Shown piece after piece: positions 10,590 through 19,335 of a stretch of 64,000 nucleotides of DNA. Source of the DNA: Bacterioplanes sanyensis (lineage in GTDB: Bacteria > Pseudomonadota > Gammaproteobacteria > Pseudomonadales > Oceanobacteraceae); NCBI RefSeq assembly GCF_014652515.1, contig NZ_BMYY01000003.1:124001-188000 (forward strand). Direction: 5' to 3'. The notes below the pieces were generated by a model that saw only the letters and a list, made by a program, of their open reading frames with translations, ran no database searches and was not told where the DNA came from. Position 1 is the first letter of the stretch. Each line of letters opens with the position of its first letter. Made by a program: the position numbers and the translations under genes.

Positions 10590-10883
10590 AGGGCATAACA
10601 TTCCTGTTTTGTGACAGTGTACTGGCCTGCCAAGGCTTTAAAAAGCCAGAAATTATTCGACAATGGGCGTACTCGGCTATGATGCAGCGGCAGCCACCTG
10701 TGGCCTGTACTGTTTTTAATGTGGCTCTGATGCAGGGCGCACACATGCATTCAAACAGGGCGGATCGCACTCGACCTTGTCATGGGTCATGATGATCTCA
10801 TCACAGATGGCGACACTGATGACCAGCAGGCAGATCGCGCTCTAGCCTGATTCTAACCGGCAGCTAAAGGACACCGACGCGCT

Positions 10884-13598
10884 ATGGGTACTCGTTCACT
10901 AGAGCACTTCTTCAACCCCAAAAGCATCGCCGTGATTGGCGCCTCTGAGCGCGAGGGCAGTTTGGGCGGTGCCATTGTACGCAACCTGCTCGACAATCAT
11001 TTCGGCGGTGACATCATACCGATTAACTCGCGCGGTTATGATTCTGTGTTTGGTTTGAACGCACTGTCGCGCATCAGTCAGCTGACGTTCACGCCTGAGT
11101 TAGCAATTATTTGTACCCCAGCTGAAACAGTGCCCAAGATCCTTAAGCAGCTGCATCAGTTGGGCGTAGCAGCCGCCATGGTGTTGACGGGAGGCATTGC
11201 CCGAGCGCGATCATGGCAATTTCGGCCCAGCTCTGAGCGCCTAGAGCAAATGATTGCACAAACGCGCATGCGCATTCTTGGGCCTGATTGCTTGGGCGTT
11301 ATTGTGCCTGGTCGTCAGCTAAACGCGTCGTTTTTGCATGTGCCGGTGCGCAAAGGCAGCATTGCTTACATCGGCCAGTCTGGCACGTTGGCTTCCAGCG
11401 TTATGGATTGGGCTTACAGTCGCAACATCGGTTTTTCTCATGTGCTAACGCTGGGCAAAAGCCAAGACGTTAGTCTTGCCGACATCATTGACTACATAGT
11501 GCAAGAGCCGCATGTGCGTACTTTGCTGATTCAGTTGGATGAAATCGGCTCGGGCAAAGCTTTGCTACGCGCGTTGCGCGCGGCGTCGCGACACAAGTTG
11601 GTGTTGGCGGTAAAAAGCAATCGCTTTGCCGACAGTCCGCTCAATCGCATACCTACACCGAAAGGCTTAATCAGCCGTGATCAACTCATTGATGAAACCC
11701 TGGCGCGGGCAGGGGTATTGCGGGTCTCAGCAACGGACGAGCTGTTCGATTGTGTCGATGCTTTGTCGCGGCGGCGCGAGGGGTTTGGTCCGCGCCTGGC
11801 AATGATTGCCAATGGTCGCGGGCCGGCTATTTTGGGGCTCGATCGGCTGCGACATGACAAGGGCAAGCTGGCCGAGCTCAGCGACGAAACGCGCACCCAT
11901 TTGCGCGGCTTGCTGCCAGAGTATGTGCGCACCGATAACCCAGTACTGCTCAACCCAGAATTAAATCCCAAGCAGCTGGCCGCTGTGACGACCACGCTAT
12001 TGCGCGACCGTCAGGTTGATGCGGTCTTGGTGATCTACATTCCCAGCCTGGGCTCTGATGCGCTGGCCAATGCCGAAGAGCTGGTGCGAGTGGCGAAAAA
12101 CAGCAACAAGACCATTCTCACCAGTTGGATGGGCGAGTATTCCGTCGAGCGGGCGCGCGAGTTATTTGATCGTCACGCCATTCCCACCTTCGATACGCCC
12201 GACAATGCCATTAAGTCGTACATGTACATGGTGCAACATCAGCGCACCCAGGATTTATTGCGAGAGACGCCGCAAAGCCTGGAAATCCCCATGTCCAGCG
12301 CCTGTCGTGAGCTGGGTGAAGAAATTCGCTCGCACCATCGACCGGGCGACTTCCTGCCGCCCAATGACGCTTGGCGTTTGCTGGAAGCCTATGGCTTTCC
12401 CTATGCCGAGAGCCGTTTCTTTCGCAGTCGCAAAGAGTTTCAGGCCATGGCAGAGCAGGTGCCAGGGCCTTGGGTATTGCGCGTACACCATCAGCGTTAC
12501 TTGTACCCGTTTGCTTACGGCGCCAACCCGCGCGAGCGTTTGCGTAGCGTGGCGCGCGAGCTGCACACAGTAGAAGACATCGCGCCAGCGGCCGACCGCT
12601 TAGAAGCCAAGATTCACGAGACCTTTCCCGACAGCCCGGTGTTGGGCTATACCCTGCAAACCATGCACCGCGCCATGGATAACTTGCAGTTTTCCTTTGG
12701 TATCGGCCGCGACAGCGAGCTTGGACCGTATTTATTTTTTGGTGGTGGCGGCACCACCGCCGATATTTTGTCCGACCGCCAAGTTGCCTTGCCGCCGTTA
12801 AATGCCAACCTGGCCAAGCAGCTGATTAAGCGCAGCCATTTTTATCAGGTACTGCGCGAGCGCTCGGAGGATATCAAGCGCGAACTGGTAACGCTGGAGC
12901 GCTGGCTGGTGGCGCTGTCGCACATTGCGCTAAACCACCCTTGGCTATCGGGTTTGGAGGTGAACGCCATACGCCAGCAAGTCGGTCGCTACTTGGCCAT
13001 TGGTGTGGCAGCCGAAACGGGGGTATCGATCAAGAGCGCCATCCAGCCATACCCACTCGAGCTGGAAACGCACTACACCAGTCCGAATGAACATCGCTAT
13101 GTCATGCGCCCAATTCGCGCCGAAGACGAGCCGGCGTTGGAGTCGTTTTATCAGCGCTTGAGCCCTGAGTCGCTACGGCTGCGATTTTTCTCAGCGCGAC
13201 GCCAGTTTGATCATAAAGAGCTGGCCCGCTTTACCCAAATCGACTACGACCGTGAAATGGCCTTCGTTGCCCTGCGCGAGCAAGCCTTGTATGGCGTTGT
13301 TAGGGTGTGGATTGACCCAGATGACGTCACCGCTGAGTTTGCCGTGATCATTGATGACAATTGTCGCGGTGAGGGGCTGGGCAGGGCGCTGATGGATACC
13401 ATCATCGACTACCTCACGCAGCGCGGCGTGCTGCAAATCTATGGTACCGTCCTACCCCACAATCGCGGCATGCTGAGTCTGGCAGAGAGGCTTGGCTTTA
13501 GTCGTCGCAATAACCCAGAAGAAGGGGTGGTAGAAGTTGGTAAGTTATTGAATCCATTGAAATACAGCTGGCAACGCAAGCGCATGTACCCGCTGTAA
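10884..13598 (+). CDS. Pat/YfiQ-type protein lysine acetyltransferase (NDP-forming acyl-CoA synthetase-like domain + GNAT)
   Basis: A 904-residue fusion of an NDP-forming acyl-CoA synthetase-like region (residues 1-~690) with a C-terminal GNAT acetyltransferase (~730-890), the architecture of Salmonella Pat and E. coli PatZ, which acetylate acetyl-CoA synthetase and other proteins. The N terminus has the CoA-binding start HFFNPKSIAVIGASEREGSLG. The segment that in active synthetases carries the phospho-histidine (SHTG type) reads RIPTPKGLISRDQLIDETLA, without histidine, so this half is probably regulatory. The ATP-grasp part is visible around FGGGGTTADILSDRQVALPP. GNAT signatures are YVMRPIRAEDEPALESFY and IIDDNCRGEGLGRALMDTI, the latter with the R-x-x-G-x-G/A acetyl-CoA loop. 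It stands alone on its strand. Confidence 0.9.
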   Translation: MGTRSLEHFFNPKSIAVIGASEREGSLGGAIVRNLLDNHFGGDIIPINSRGYDSVFGLNALSRISQLTFTPELAIICTPAETVPKILKQLHQLGVAAAMVLTGGIARARSWQFRPSSERLEQMIAQTRMRILGPDCLGVIVPGRQLNASFLHVPVRKGSIAYIGQSGTLASSVMDWAYSRNIGFSHVLTLGKSQDVSLADIIDYIVQEPHVRTLLIQLDEIGSGKALLRALRAASRHKLVLAVKSNRFADSPLNRIPTPKGLISRDQLIDETLARAGVLRVSATDELFDCVDALSRRREGFGPRLAMIANGRGPAILGLDRLRHDKGKLAELSDETRTHLRGLLPEYVRTDNPVLLNPELNPKQLAAVTTTLLRDRQVDAVLVIYIPSLGSDALANAEELVRVAKNSNKTILTSWMGEYSVERARELFDRHAIPTFDTPDNAIKSYMYMVQHQRTQDLLRETPQSLEIPMSSACRELGEEIRSHHRPGDFLPPNDAWRLLEAYGFPYAESRFFRSRKEFQAMAEQVPGPWVLRVHHQRYLYPFAYGANPRERLRSVARELHTVEDIAPAADRLEAKIHETFPDSPVLGYTLQTMHRAMDNLQFSFGIGRDSELGPYLFFGGGGTTADILSDRQVALPPLNANLAKQLIKRSHFYQVLRERSEDIKRELVTLERWLVALSHIALNHPWLSGLEVNAIRQQVGRYLAIGVAAETGVSIKSAIQPYPLELETHYTSPNEHRYVMRPIRAEDEPALESFYQRLSPESLRLRFFSARRQFDHKELARFTQIDYDREMAFVALREQALYGVVRVWIDPDDVTAEFAVIIDDNCRGEGLGRALMDTIIDYLTQRGVLQIYGTVLPHNRGMLSLAERLGFSRRNNPEEGVVEVGKLLNPLKYSWQRKRMYPL

Positions 13599-13717
13599 TG
13601 GGTCTGCTATATTGCCGACTATAATAATGACGTCATAGTGAAATGACGCAGAACTAAAGCGGTTGTCGCCAAGGCAGTAAGCCTATGCAGATGGCCATGA
13701 TTTTCAAGGGGTCAAAC

Positions 13718-14359
13718 TTGATAAGGGTGCTTGTTGTTGATGACCATGAGCTGGTGCGCTCGGGTATTTCGCGTCTGTTGTCTGACAGCAAGGGAATCGA
13801 AGTGATCGGCCAGGCGGCCAGCGGTGAGGATGCAGTGCAGTGGGTGCGTAACGACACCCCAGATATCATCTTGATGGACATCCATATGCCGGGCATCGGC
13901 GGCATGGAAGCCACGCGCAAGATTTTACGCAGCCATCCCGATGTGCACGTCATTGCCGTCACCGCGCTGGACGACAACCCCTACGCCGCACGCTTAATGC
14001 AGGCCGGCGCCTCGGGTTATATCACCAAAGGTGCTGACGCCAGCGAAATGATTACCGCCATCATGAAAGTGCGTTCTGGGCAAAAATACATCTCACCTGA
14101 GATCGCCCAGCGCATGGCCTTAAAACCTTTTCAAGAAGATCAAAAATCGCCCTTCGATGAGCTGTCCGAGCGCGAAATGCAAATCGCCTTGATGATTGTT
14201 GGCTGCCAAAAAGTGGCGGATATCAGTGAAAAACTGTTCCTCAGCCCGAAAACAGTAAACAGCTATCGCTACCGGATTTTTGATAAACTCGACATTTCCA
14301 GCGATGTAGAGCTGGCACTGCTGGCCATGCGTCATGGCCTAGTGAACCCAACCAGTTGA
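13718..14359 (+). CDS. gacA: Two-component response regulator GacA (UvrY/NarL family)
   Basis: GacA is the regulator of the GacS/GacA system that drives the Rsm small RNAs and, in pseudomonads, biofilm and secretion. The receiver domain has D8-D9, phospho-acceptor D54 in ILMDIHMPG, and the conserved lysine in GYITKGA. The C-terminal LuxR-type helix-turn-helix is visible as LSEREMQIALMIVGCQKVADI followed by LFLSPKTVNSYRYRIFDKL. I set the start at a TTG preceded by AAGGGG with a 6-base spacer. It gives MIRVLVVDDHELVRSGI and 213 residues, matching family members, whereas the first ATG adds 11 unrelated residues. Its place just before uvrC and pgsA is the classic arrangement. Confidence 0.93.
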   Translation: MIRVLVVDDHELVRSGISRLLSDSKGIEVIGQAASGEDAVQWVRNDTPDIILMDIHMPGIGGMEATRKILRSHPDVHVIAVTALDDNPYAARLMQAGASGYITKGADASEMITAIMKVRSGQKYISPEIAQRMALKPFQEDQKSPFDELSEREMQIALMIVGCQKVADISEKLFLSPKTVNSYRYRIFDKLDISSDVELALLAMRHGLVNPTS

Positions 14360-14363
14360 GGAT

Positions 14364-16193
14364 ATGTCCGAGTTTGATATTCCGGCCTTTTTAAGCAATT
14401 TAACTCGTCGCGCCGGCGTCTATCGCATGTATGACGCAGACGATGAGCTGTTGTATGTAGGCAAGGCCAAACACCTTAAAAACCGCGTTTCTAGCTACTT
14501 TCGTGCCCGCGGCCTCAATGCCAAAACCGTGGCGCTGGTCAGCCGTATCGCACGCATTGAGGTGACGGTTACTGGCAGCGAGGCGGAAGCTCTGTTGCTG
14601 GAGCAAACGCTGATCAAGCGACATCGTCCGCCGTACAACATTCTGCTCAAAGACGATCGGTCGTACCCGTATTTGCATTTGTCGCAGCACGACTACCCCA
14701 TGCTCAGCTACCGCCGCGGCAAACGCCGGGGCAGTGGGCGCTTCTTTGGCCCATACCCGAACTCTGGCGCAGTGCGTGAAGCGCTCAATCATATGCAAAA
14801 GCTGTTTTTGCTGCGCTCCTGTGAAGACAGCTATTTCAACCACCGCAGTCGGCCCTGCCTGCAGTATGAAATTCGCCGTTGCTCTGGCCCTTGTGTCGGT
14901 CACATCAGCGCCAGCGATTATCAGCGCGATGTCGAGCATGCCGTACTGTTTTTACAAGGCAAAAACCGCGAGCTGACGGCCGAGCTGCAACAAGACATGC
15001 AGCAGGCGGCGGAGGGGCTGCAGTTTGAACGGGCAGCCGAACTGCGCGACCAGATCGATTTATTACGCCGCATTCAGGAAAAACAGAATGTGGATGCCGA
15101 CAAAGGTGATGCCGATGCCTGGGCTTTGGTGCACTGGCAGGGCGTAGGTTGCCTGCACCGTTTGAGTTTTCGTCGCGGCCGACTGGTTAACAGCCAGAAC
15201 TTTTTCCCGGATAATCCCGCCGGCTTGGATGACGACGAGTTGCTGGCTGAATACTTAAGCCAGTTTTATCTCGGTGGCCATGCGCCGGAGGGCATTCCGC
15301 GCGACATCATCGCCGATATCGACACCGATGCCATGGCAGTGGTGCTGGAAGCGCTGCAGCTGGAAAGCCAAAAACGTGCTCGTCACGTACGTGGCGTGCG
15401 CGGCCAGCCAAGGCAATGGCTGCATATGGCGCAAGAAAATGCTCGCACAGGCGCGCAAAACCATATTTCAGCGGCTCAAGCAGCGCGCCACAAATTGACG
15501 CAAGTGCAAACTCTGTTGCGGCTGAGCAAAACGCCGCAGCGCATTGAGTGTTTTGACATTTCGCACGCGCAAGGGGAAGCTACCTTCGCCTCCTGCGTGG
15601 TCTATGACCACGAAGGGCTGAACAAATCGCGCTATCGCCGCTTTGGCATCAAAGGCGTTGCGGCAGGCGATGACTACGCCGCCCTAGAGCAGGCGGTACG
15701 CCGCCATTTGACGCGCTTGAGTGAGCAACAAGATTGCCCAGATTTGCTGTTAATCGACGGTGGCCAAGGGCAGATTGGCCGCATCCAAGCCGTGCTGGAT
15801 GAGATGCAGCTGAATGAGGTGCAAGCCTTTGGCATATCCAAAGGCGAGACGCGAAAGTCCGGCTGGGAATTTTTATGGCAAGCGGGCAATCGCCAGCCGA
15901 TCATTCCCGATGCCCACGATGAAGGGTTTCGGCTGTTGCAATGGGTGCGTGACGAAGCCCACCGCTTTGCCATTACCGGCCATCGCAAGGCGCGCGCCAA
16001 AAGCCGTGGGCGCTCGGGCATTGAGGCCTTGCCGGGCGTTGGCCCTAAACGGCGTAAGGCCTTGCTGCTGCACTTTGGCAGCCTGAAAAATATGAGCGGT
16101 GCCGCACGTGAGGAAATTGCCCGCGTGCCTGGCATCAGCAGCAAACTGGCAGAACAAATCTTTGCTCACCTGCATGGCGAGCCACAGGAGTAA
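14364..16193 (+). CDS. uvrC: Excinuclease ABC subunit C
   Basis: UvrC makes both incisions in nucleotide excision repair. The 609-residue product has the N-terminal GIY-YIG nuclease (GVYRMYDADDELLYVGKAK shown in one piece, with the RVSSYFRA continuation), the UvrB-contacting UVR coiled coil near residue 205 (LQFERAAELRDQIDLLRRI), the RNase H-like domain (IECFDISHAQGEATFASCVV in part; LLIDGGQGQ), and the C-terminal helix-hairpin-helix pair (LPGVGPKRRKALLLHFGSL; VPGISSKLAEQIF). It starts four bases after gacA stops, behind GAGGA. Confidence 0.97.
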   Translation: MSEFDIPAFLSNLTRRAGVYRMYDADDELLYVGKAKHLKNRVSSYFRARGLNAKTVALVSRIARIEVTVTGSEAEALLLEQTLIKRHRPPYNILLKDDRSYPYLHLSQHDYPMLSYRRGKRRGSGRFFGPYPNSGAVREALNHMQKLFLLRSCEDSYFNHRSRPCLQYEIRRCSGPCVGHISASDYQRDVEHAVLFLQGKNRELTAELQQDMQQAAEGLQFERAAELRDQIDLLRRIQEKQNVDADKGDADAWALVHWQGVGCLHRLSFRRGRLVNSQNFFPDNPAGLDDDELLAEYLSQFYLGGHAPEGIPRDIIADIDTDAMAVVLEALQLESQKRARHVRGVRGQPRQWLHMAQENARTGAQNHISAAQAARHKLTQVQTLLRLSKTPQRIECFDISHAQGEATFASCVVYDHEGLNKSRYRRFGIKGVAAGDDYAALEQAVRRHLTRLSEQQDCPDLLLIDGGQGQIGRIQAVLDEMQLNEVQAFGISKGETRKSGWEFLWQAGNRQPIIPDAHDEGFRLLQWVRDEAHRFAITGHRKARAKSRGRSGIEALPGVGPKRRKALLLHFGSLKNMSGAAREEIARVPGISSKLAEQIFAHLHGEPQE

Positions 16194-16201
16194 TCACCCG
16201 C

Positions 16202-16768
16202 ATGAACCTGCCCAACATTTTGACATTAAGCCGCATCCTGATGATTCCGTTGCTGGTGGTGTGCTACTACTGGGCCGGACCGGCAGGCAAACTGTGGGCG
16301 GCAGGGCTGTTCTGTTTGGCTGCCGTGACCGACTGGTTCGATGGCTACCTGGCGCGGCGCTGGAATCAAACCACGCCACTGGGGGCATTTCTCGACCCGG
16401 TAGCCGACAAACTCATCGTGTCGGTGGCACTGATCCTCTTGGTCGAGTCTCATGCCTCGCTGTGGCTCACCATACCAGCGACCATCATCGTCGGGCGTGA
16501 GATTGTGATTTCAGCATTGCGCGAGTGGATGGCCGAGCTGGGTAAGCGCGCCAATATTGCGGTCTCCAACGTCGGCAAAGTCAAAACCGCCATGCAAATG
16601 GGGGCCATCACCATTTTGCTGGTCGCTGAGCTGCACACCTGGCTCGACTGGATTGGCCTGGCACTGATATACGGCGCTGCGGTACTGACCATTTGGTCGA
16701 TGCTGGTGTATCTGAAAGCGGCCTGGCCGCATTTGGCTGCTGGTGTTGAACCCAACTCAGCCAAGTGA
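16202..16768 (+). CDS. pgsA: CDP-diacylglycerol--glycerol-3-phosphate 3-phosphatidyltransferase
   Basis: PgsA makes phosphatidylglycerol phosphate in the inner membrane. The 188-residue product starts MNLPNILTLSRILMIPLLVV and has the CDP-alcohol phosphatidyltransferase motif D-G-x2-A-R-x8-G-x3-D-x3-D, here DWFDGYLARRWNQTTPLGAF followed by LDPVADK. Four to five hydrophobic segments follow. It lies eight bases behind uvrC, as in other gacA-uvrC-pgsA operons. Confidence 0.96.
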   Translation: MNLPNILTLSRILMIPLLVVCYYWAGPAGKLWAAGLFCLAAVTDWFDGYLARRWNQTTPLGAFLDPVADKLIVSVALILLVESHASLWLTIPATIIVGREIVISALREWMAELGKRANIAVSNVGKVKTAMQMGAITILLVAELHTWLDWIGLALIYGAAVLTIWSMLVYLKAAWPHLAAGVEPNSAK

Positions 16769-16790
16769 AGCGTCCTTGTTGCCAAAAGCC

Positions 16791-16816
16791 GCCGCTTTAA
16801 ATGCATCTAAAGCGGC
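16791..16816 (+). terminator. Hairpin after pgsA, possible terminator
   Basis: GCCGCTTTA and TAAAGCGGC form a 9-bp stem around an 8-base loop. A T-rich stretch begins about 20 bases later rather than immediately, so termination may be inefficient or Rho-assisted. Confidence 0.5.
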
Positions 16817-16878
16817 GTTCGATATTTGATCGATTTTTAGAAAATGCGGCTAAGTGCCTAAAAAGTAAGAAAAAACGC

Positions 16879-16906
16879 TTGACGCACCAAGCTCAATCAT
16901 TACAAT
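16879..16906 (+). promoter_or_regulatory. Sigma-70 promoter of the tRNA-Gly-Cys-Leu cluster
   Basis: TTGACG at 16879-16884 and TACAAT at 16901-16906 with a 16-base spacer and a GCGC discriminator, the same design as the tRNA-Ser promoter. tRNA-Gly begins 14 bases downstream of the -10 box. Confidence 0.75.
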
Positions 16907-16919
16907 GCGCAGCACTAAC

Positions 16920-16995
16920 GCGGGAATAGCTCAGTTGGTAGAGCACAACCTTGCCAAGGTTGGGGTCGCGAGTTCGAATCTCGTTTCCCGCTCCA
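16920..16995 (+). tRNA. tRNA-Gly (anticodon GCC)
   Basis: A 76-base gene with encoded CCA. The acceptor stem is GCGGGAA/TTCCCGC. The anticodon stem CAACC/GGTTG encloses a loop with GCC. The T-arm is GCGAGTTCGAATCTCGT. First of three tRNAs behind one promoter, the usual order after pgsA in Pseudomonas-like genomes. Confidence 0.97.
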
Positions 16996-17017
16996 ATTCA
17001 TCTTAAATGATGAATCA

Positions 17018-17091
17018 GGCGCGATAGCAAAGTGGTTATGCCGCGGATTGCAAATCCGCTGACGCCGGTTCGATTCCGGCTCGCGCCTCCA
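17018..17091 (+). tRNA. tRNA-Cys (anticodon GCA)
   Basis: A 74-base gene with encoded CCA. The acceptor stem is GGCGCGA/TCGCGCC. The anticodon stem GCGGA/TCCGC holds loop TTGCAAA with GCA. The T-arm is GCCGGTTCGATTCCGGC. It is 22 bases from tRNA-Gly. Confidence 0.97.
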
Positions 17092-17145
17092 CATTCTGCG
17101 TAAAGCACATACTCTGTGCTCATTTCCTCAGGAAGCGCACACTCA

Positions 17146-17232
17146 GCCCGAGTGGTGGAATTGGTAGACACAGGAGACTTAAAATCTCCCGACTTCACGG
17201 TCGTGCCGGTTCAAGTCCGGCCTCGGGCACCA
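17146..17232 (+). tRNA. tRNA-Leu (anticodon UAA)
   Basis: An 87-base gene with encoded CCA. The acceptor stem is GCCCGAG/CTCGGGC. The anticodon stem GGAGA/TCTCC encloses a loop with TAA. The long variable arm is characteristic of leucine tRNA. No terminator is visible directly after it; the mobile patch begins within about 100 bases. Confidence 0.96.
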
Positions 17233-17257
17233 TACATAGCAAGGCCTCCAGCGAAAC

Positions 17258-17292
17258 AAGACCAAGACCAAGACCAAGACCAAGACCAAGAC
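17258..17292 (+). repeat. Tandem hexamer repeat (AAGACC)n
   Basis: Five exact AAGACC units followed by a partial sixth (AAGAC), 26 bases behind the tRNA-Leu 3' end. It is simple-sequence DNA, prone to copy-number slippage. It lies in the non-coding gap between the tRNA cluster and the first RAYT gene. Confidence 0.9.
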
Positions 17293-17382
17293 TGAGACAG
17301 TCACGATAAGAAAGCTGCCTGATGGCAGCGTCTAAATCTACTGGCTAGGCTGTATGCAGATCCTGTTCACTGGGAGTCGGCC

Positions 17383-18387
17383 ATGCCTAAACCGCGCAAA
17401 GAACTCGTTTCTCTGGAGGCCACGCCGTATTATCACTGTGTCTCACGCTGTGTGCGGCGTGCTTTTTTATGCGGCTTTGATCAGGAAGGGCGCAGCTTTG
17501 AGCATCGCCGAGGCTGGATTGAGTCATTGCTACTGGAGCAAGCCCAGGTCTTTGCCATAGACATCGCTGCCTATGCAGTGATGTCGAATCACTTTCATGT
17601 GGTCCTGCATGTTGCACAGGATCAGGCTGCGAGCTGGTCTGTACGTGAAGTGATTGAGCGCTGGCACCGGCTGTACAAAGGTAATGCTTTTACTCAACGC
17701 TATCTGTTAGGCGAAGCGCTGAGCTCGGTGGAAGAGCAATTAGTTGAAAAGTACGCCAACGAATGGCGCGAGCGTTTAACCTCCATTAGCTGGTTTATGC
17801 GCCGTTTGAATGAAAAAATTGCGCGCATGGCCAACGAAGAGGACGAATGTACTGGGCATTTCTGGGAAGGTCGTTTTAAATCTCAGGCGCTGCTCGACGA
17901 AAAAGCACTGGCTGCTTGCATGGCCTACGTGGATTTAAACCCTATTAGAGCAGGCATGGCGAAAACACCAGAAACGTCTGATTACACCTCGATCAAAAAA
18001 CGCAGCCGTAAAGCAAAGCAAGCCAACTCACCCAATCATCCGTTCCAACAAGTCCCCGAGCTATTTAACTTCGCTGGCAATCCCCGTCAAAAAATGCCGG
18101 ACGGCATTCCAATGCAGTTAACCGACTACATCGACTTGGTGGACTGGACCGGCAGACAAATACGCGATGATAAACGCGGTCATGTTGACCAAAGCTTACC
18201 GCCTGCGTTGCTCAGGCTAGGCATTGATCCACAACACTGGCTGGTGATAACACAGCAGTTTGAAAGCCAGTTTAAAGGCCTGGTGGGCAGCGCTCAGAAA
18301 CTAAAAGCCAAACTAAGTTGCTTTCTCCACGATAGCAAACAACACCGAACGGCTGGTATCGGTGCTTGCCAGCAGCTACTGACTTAA
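17383..18387 (+). CDS. REP-associated tyrosine transposase (RAYT, Y1_Tnp/IS200-like), intact copy
   Basis: A single-strand transposase of the RAYT family, which in other bacteria processes REP hairpins. The 334-residue product begins MPKPRKELVSLEATPYYHCVS. It has the HUH-type metal motif SNHFHVVLH near residue 67-75, and a conserved block ISWFMRRLNEKIARMANEED followed by CTGHFWEGRFKSQALLDE, with the AYVDLNPIRAGMA segment expected for the family. GGGAG lies eight bases upstream of the ATG. A second, 5'-truncated copy lies at 19.3 kb and a broken, more divergent one at 49.1 kb. Its position behind the tRNA cluster is typical of mobile DNA. Confidence 0.87.
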   Translation: MPKPRKELVSLEATPYYHCVSRCVRRAFLCGFDQEGRSFEHRRGWIESLLLEQAQVFAIDIAAYAVMSNHFHVVLHVAQDQAASWSVREVIERWHRLYKGNAFTQRYLLGEALSSVEEQLVEKYANEWRERLTSISWFMRRLNEKIARMANEEDECTGHFWEGRFKSQALLDEKALAACMAYVDLNPIRAGMAKTPETSDYTSIKKRSRKAKQANSPNHPFQQVPELFNFAGNPRQKMPDGIPMQLTDYIDLVDWTGRQIRDDKRGHVDQSLPPALLRLGIDPQHWLVITQQFESQFKGLVGSAQKLKAKLSCFLHDSKQHRTAGIGACQQLLT

Positions 18388-18530
18388 CAGAAGTCAGCAA
18401 AATCTCTGCATCAAAAACCTGTTTTTTCAACAAGCAGGGGTTAGCTTTGTCTGAAACTCTCTCTCGGTAGCTAAATCACTTTTTGACTCATTGATAGACG
18501 GTGCTCAAGGCCGCCAGTGGCTGGGTGTAG
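18353..18530 (+). repeat. RAYT tail repeat, copy A (cut by IS fragment)
   Basis: The last codons of the intact RAYT gene plus about 143 bases behind it recur twice more (from 19,110 and from 19,994). This copy stops abruptly at 18,530 where the IS3-family end TGGTCAACCC begins, so the insertion has replaced its distal part. Confidence 0.85.
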
Positions 18531-19109
18531 TGGTCAACCCAAACCGGACACATTTCTAAGCACATTTTTCAAATTCAATCGGTGTTGCATCGCCCAGCGT
18601 CGTGTGTAAACGGCGAGCGTTGTAATAGGCAATGTACTCCCTCACATCGGCCACGGCATCTTCTCGTGTCGCGTAAATATTTCCCGTTAGCCACTCGCGT
18701 TTAAGACTGCCGAAAAAACGCTCTGTGGGTGCGTTATCCCAGCAGTTTCCTTTGCGGCTCATTGAACACACCATGCCATGCTGTTTCAGCAGCGCTTGGT
18801 AGGCATGACTGGCGTACTGACTGCCACGATCCGAGTGGTGGAGCAGCCCTTTAGGCGGTTGGCGCAAATTAATGGCCATCATCAGGGCTCGACTGACCAA
18901 CGCGGTTTCCATATGGCGATCTAAATGCCAGCCCACCACTCGGCGCGAATATAAATCGATCACCACCGCCAGATAAACCCAGCCTTGCAAGGTCCAAATG
19001 TAAGTGATGTCCGTCGTCCACACACGATTTTTGTCGCTCGGAGAAAACGCTCGATTCAGCACATTTTCTGCCACCGGTAGCGCGTGTTGACTGTCGGTGG
19101 TCAGCACAG
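18531..19109 (-). mobile_element. IS3-family insertion sequence fragment
   Basis: One end of an IS3-family element is visible as TGGTCAACCCAAACCGGACA on the + strand, TG-initiated like IS3 termini. The other end, the orfA gene and the first part of orfB are missing. The fragment stops at the junction with RAYT tail copy B near 19,110. The element is therefore a remnant and cannot move alone. Confidence 0.8.
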
Positions 19110-19110
19110 C
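18556..19110 (-). pseudogene. IS3-family transposase OrfB, N-terminally truncated
   Basis: About 185 codons of the integrase-core part of an IS3-type OrfB. All three catalytic residues of the DDE triad are present: D in VWTTDITYIW, D in LLHHSDRGSQYASHAY, and E in NCWDNAPTERFFGSLKRE. The C-terminal YYNARRLHTTLGDATPIEFE is also typical. Roughly the first 90-100 residues, including the helix-turn-helix and linker to OrfA, are absent because the sequence changes to RAYT tail repeat just upstream of the TTDSQHALPV segment. The remaining open frame starts by chance in the neighbouring repeat, so no functional protein is expected. Confidence 0.85.
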
Positions 19111-19335
19111 TGGCATTGGTGCTTGCCAGCAGCTACTGACTTAACAGAAGTCAGCAAAATCTCTGCATCAAAAACCTGTTTTTTCAACAAGCAGGGGTTA
19201 GCTTTGTCTGAAACTCTCTCTCGGTAGCTAAATCACTTTTTGACTCATTGATAGACGGTGCTCAATGCCGCCAGTGGCTGGATGCAGCAGTAAACAGCCG
19301 TGCTTCTCTTCACATGACTGTCTGTTTTTTTCCCG
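19110..19335 (+). repeat. RAYT tail repeat, copy B
   Basis: Begins with the last ten codons of a RAYT gene (AGIGACQQLLT-like) joined directly to the IS fragment, and runs through the complete tail to a short T-run. It then joins the middle of the second RAYT copy at 19,336. It shows that a RAYT copy once stood here and was removed by recombination. Confidence 0.82.

Noticed and set aside
10460-10770. Minus-strand frames upstream of the deacetylase start
   Set aside because: They overlap the deacetylase gene in other frames, have no family features and fall in its promoter region.
17258-17292. Short regularly repeated units as a possible CRISPR or att site
   Set aside because: Plain hexamer tandem without spacers; no cas gene. 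No duplicated tRNA-Leu 3' end was found in the flank.
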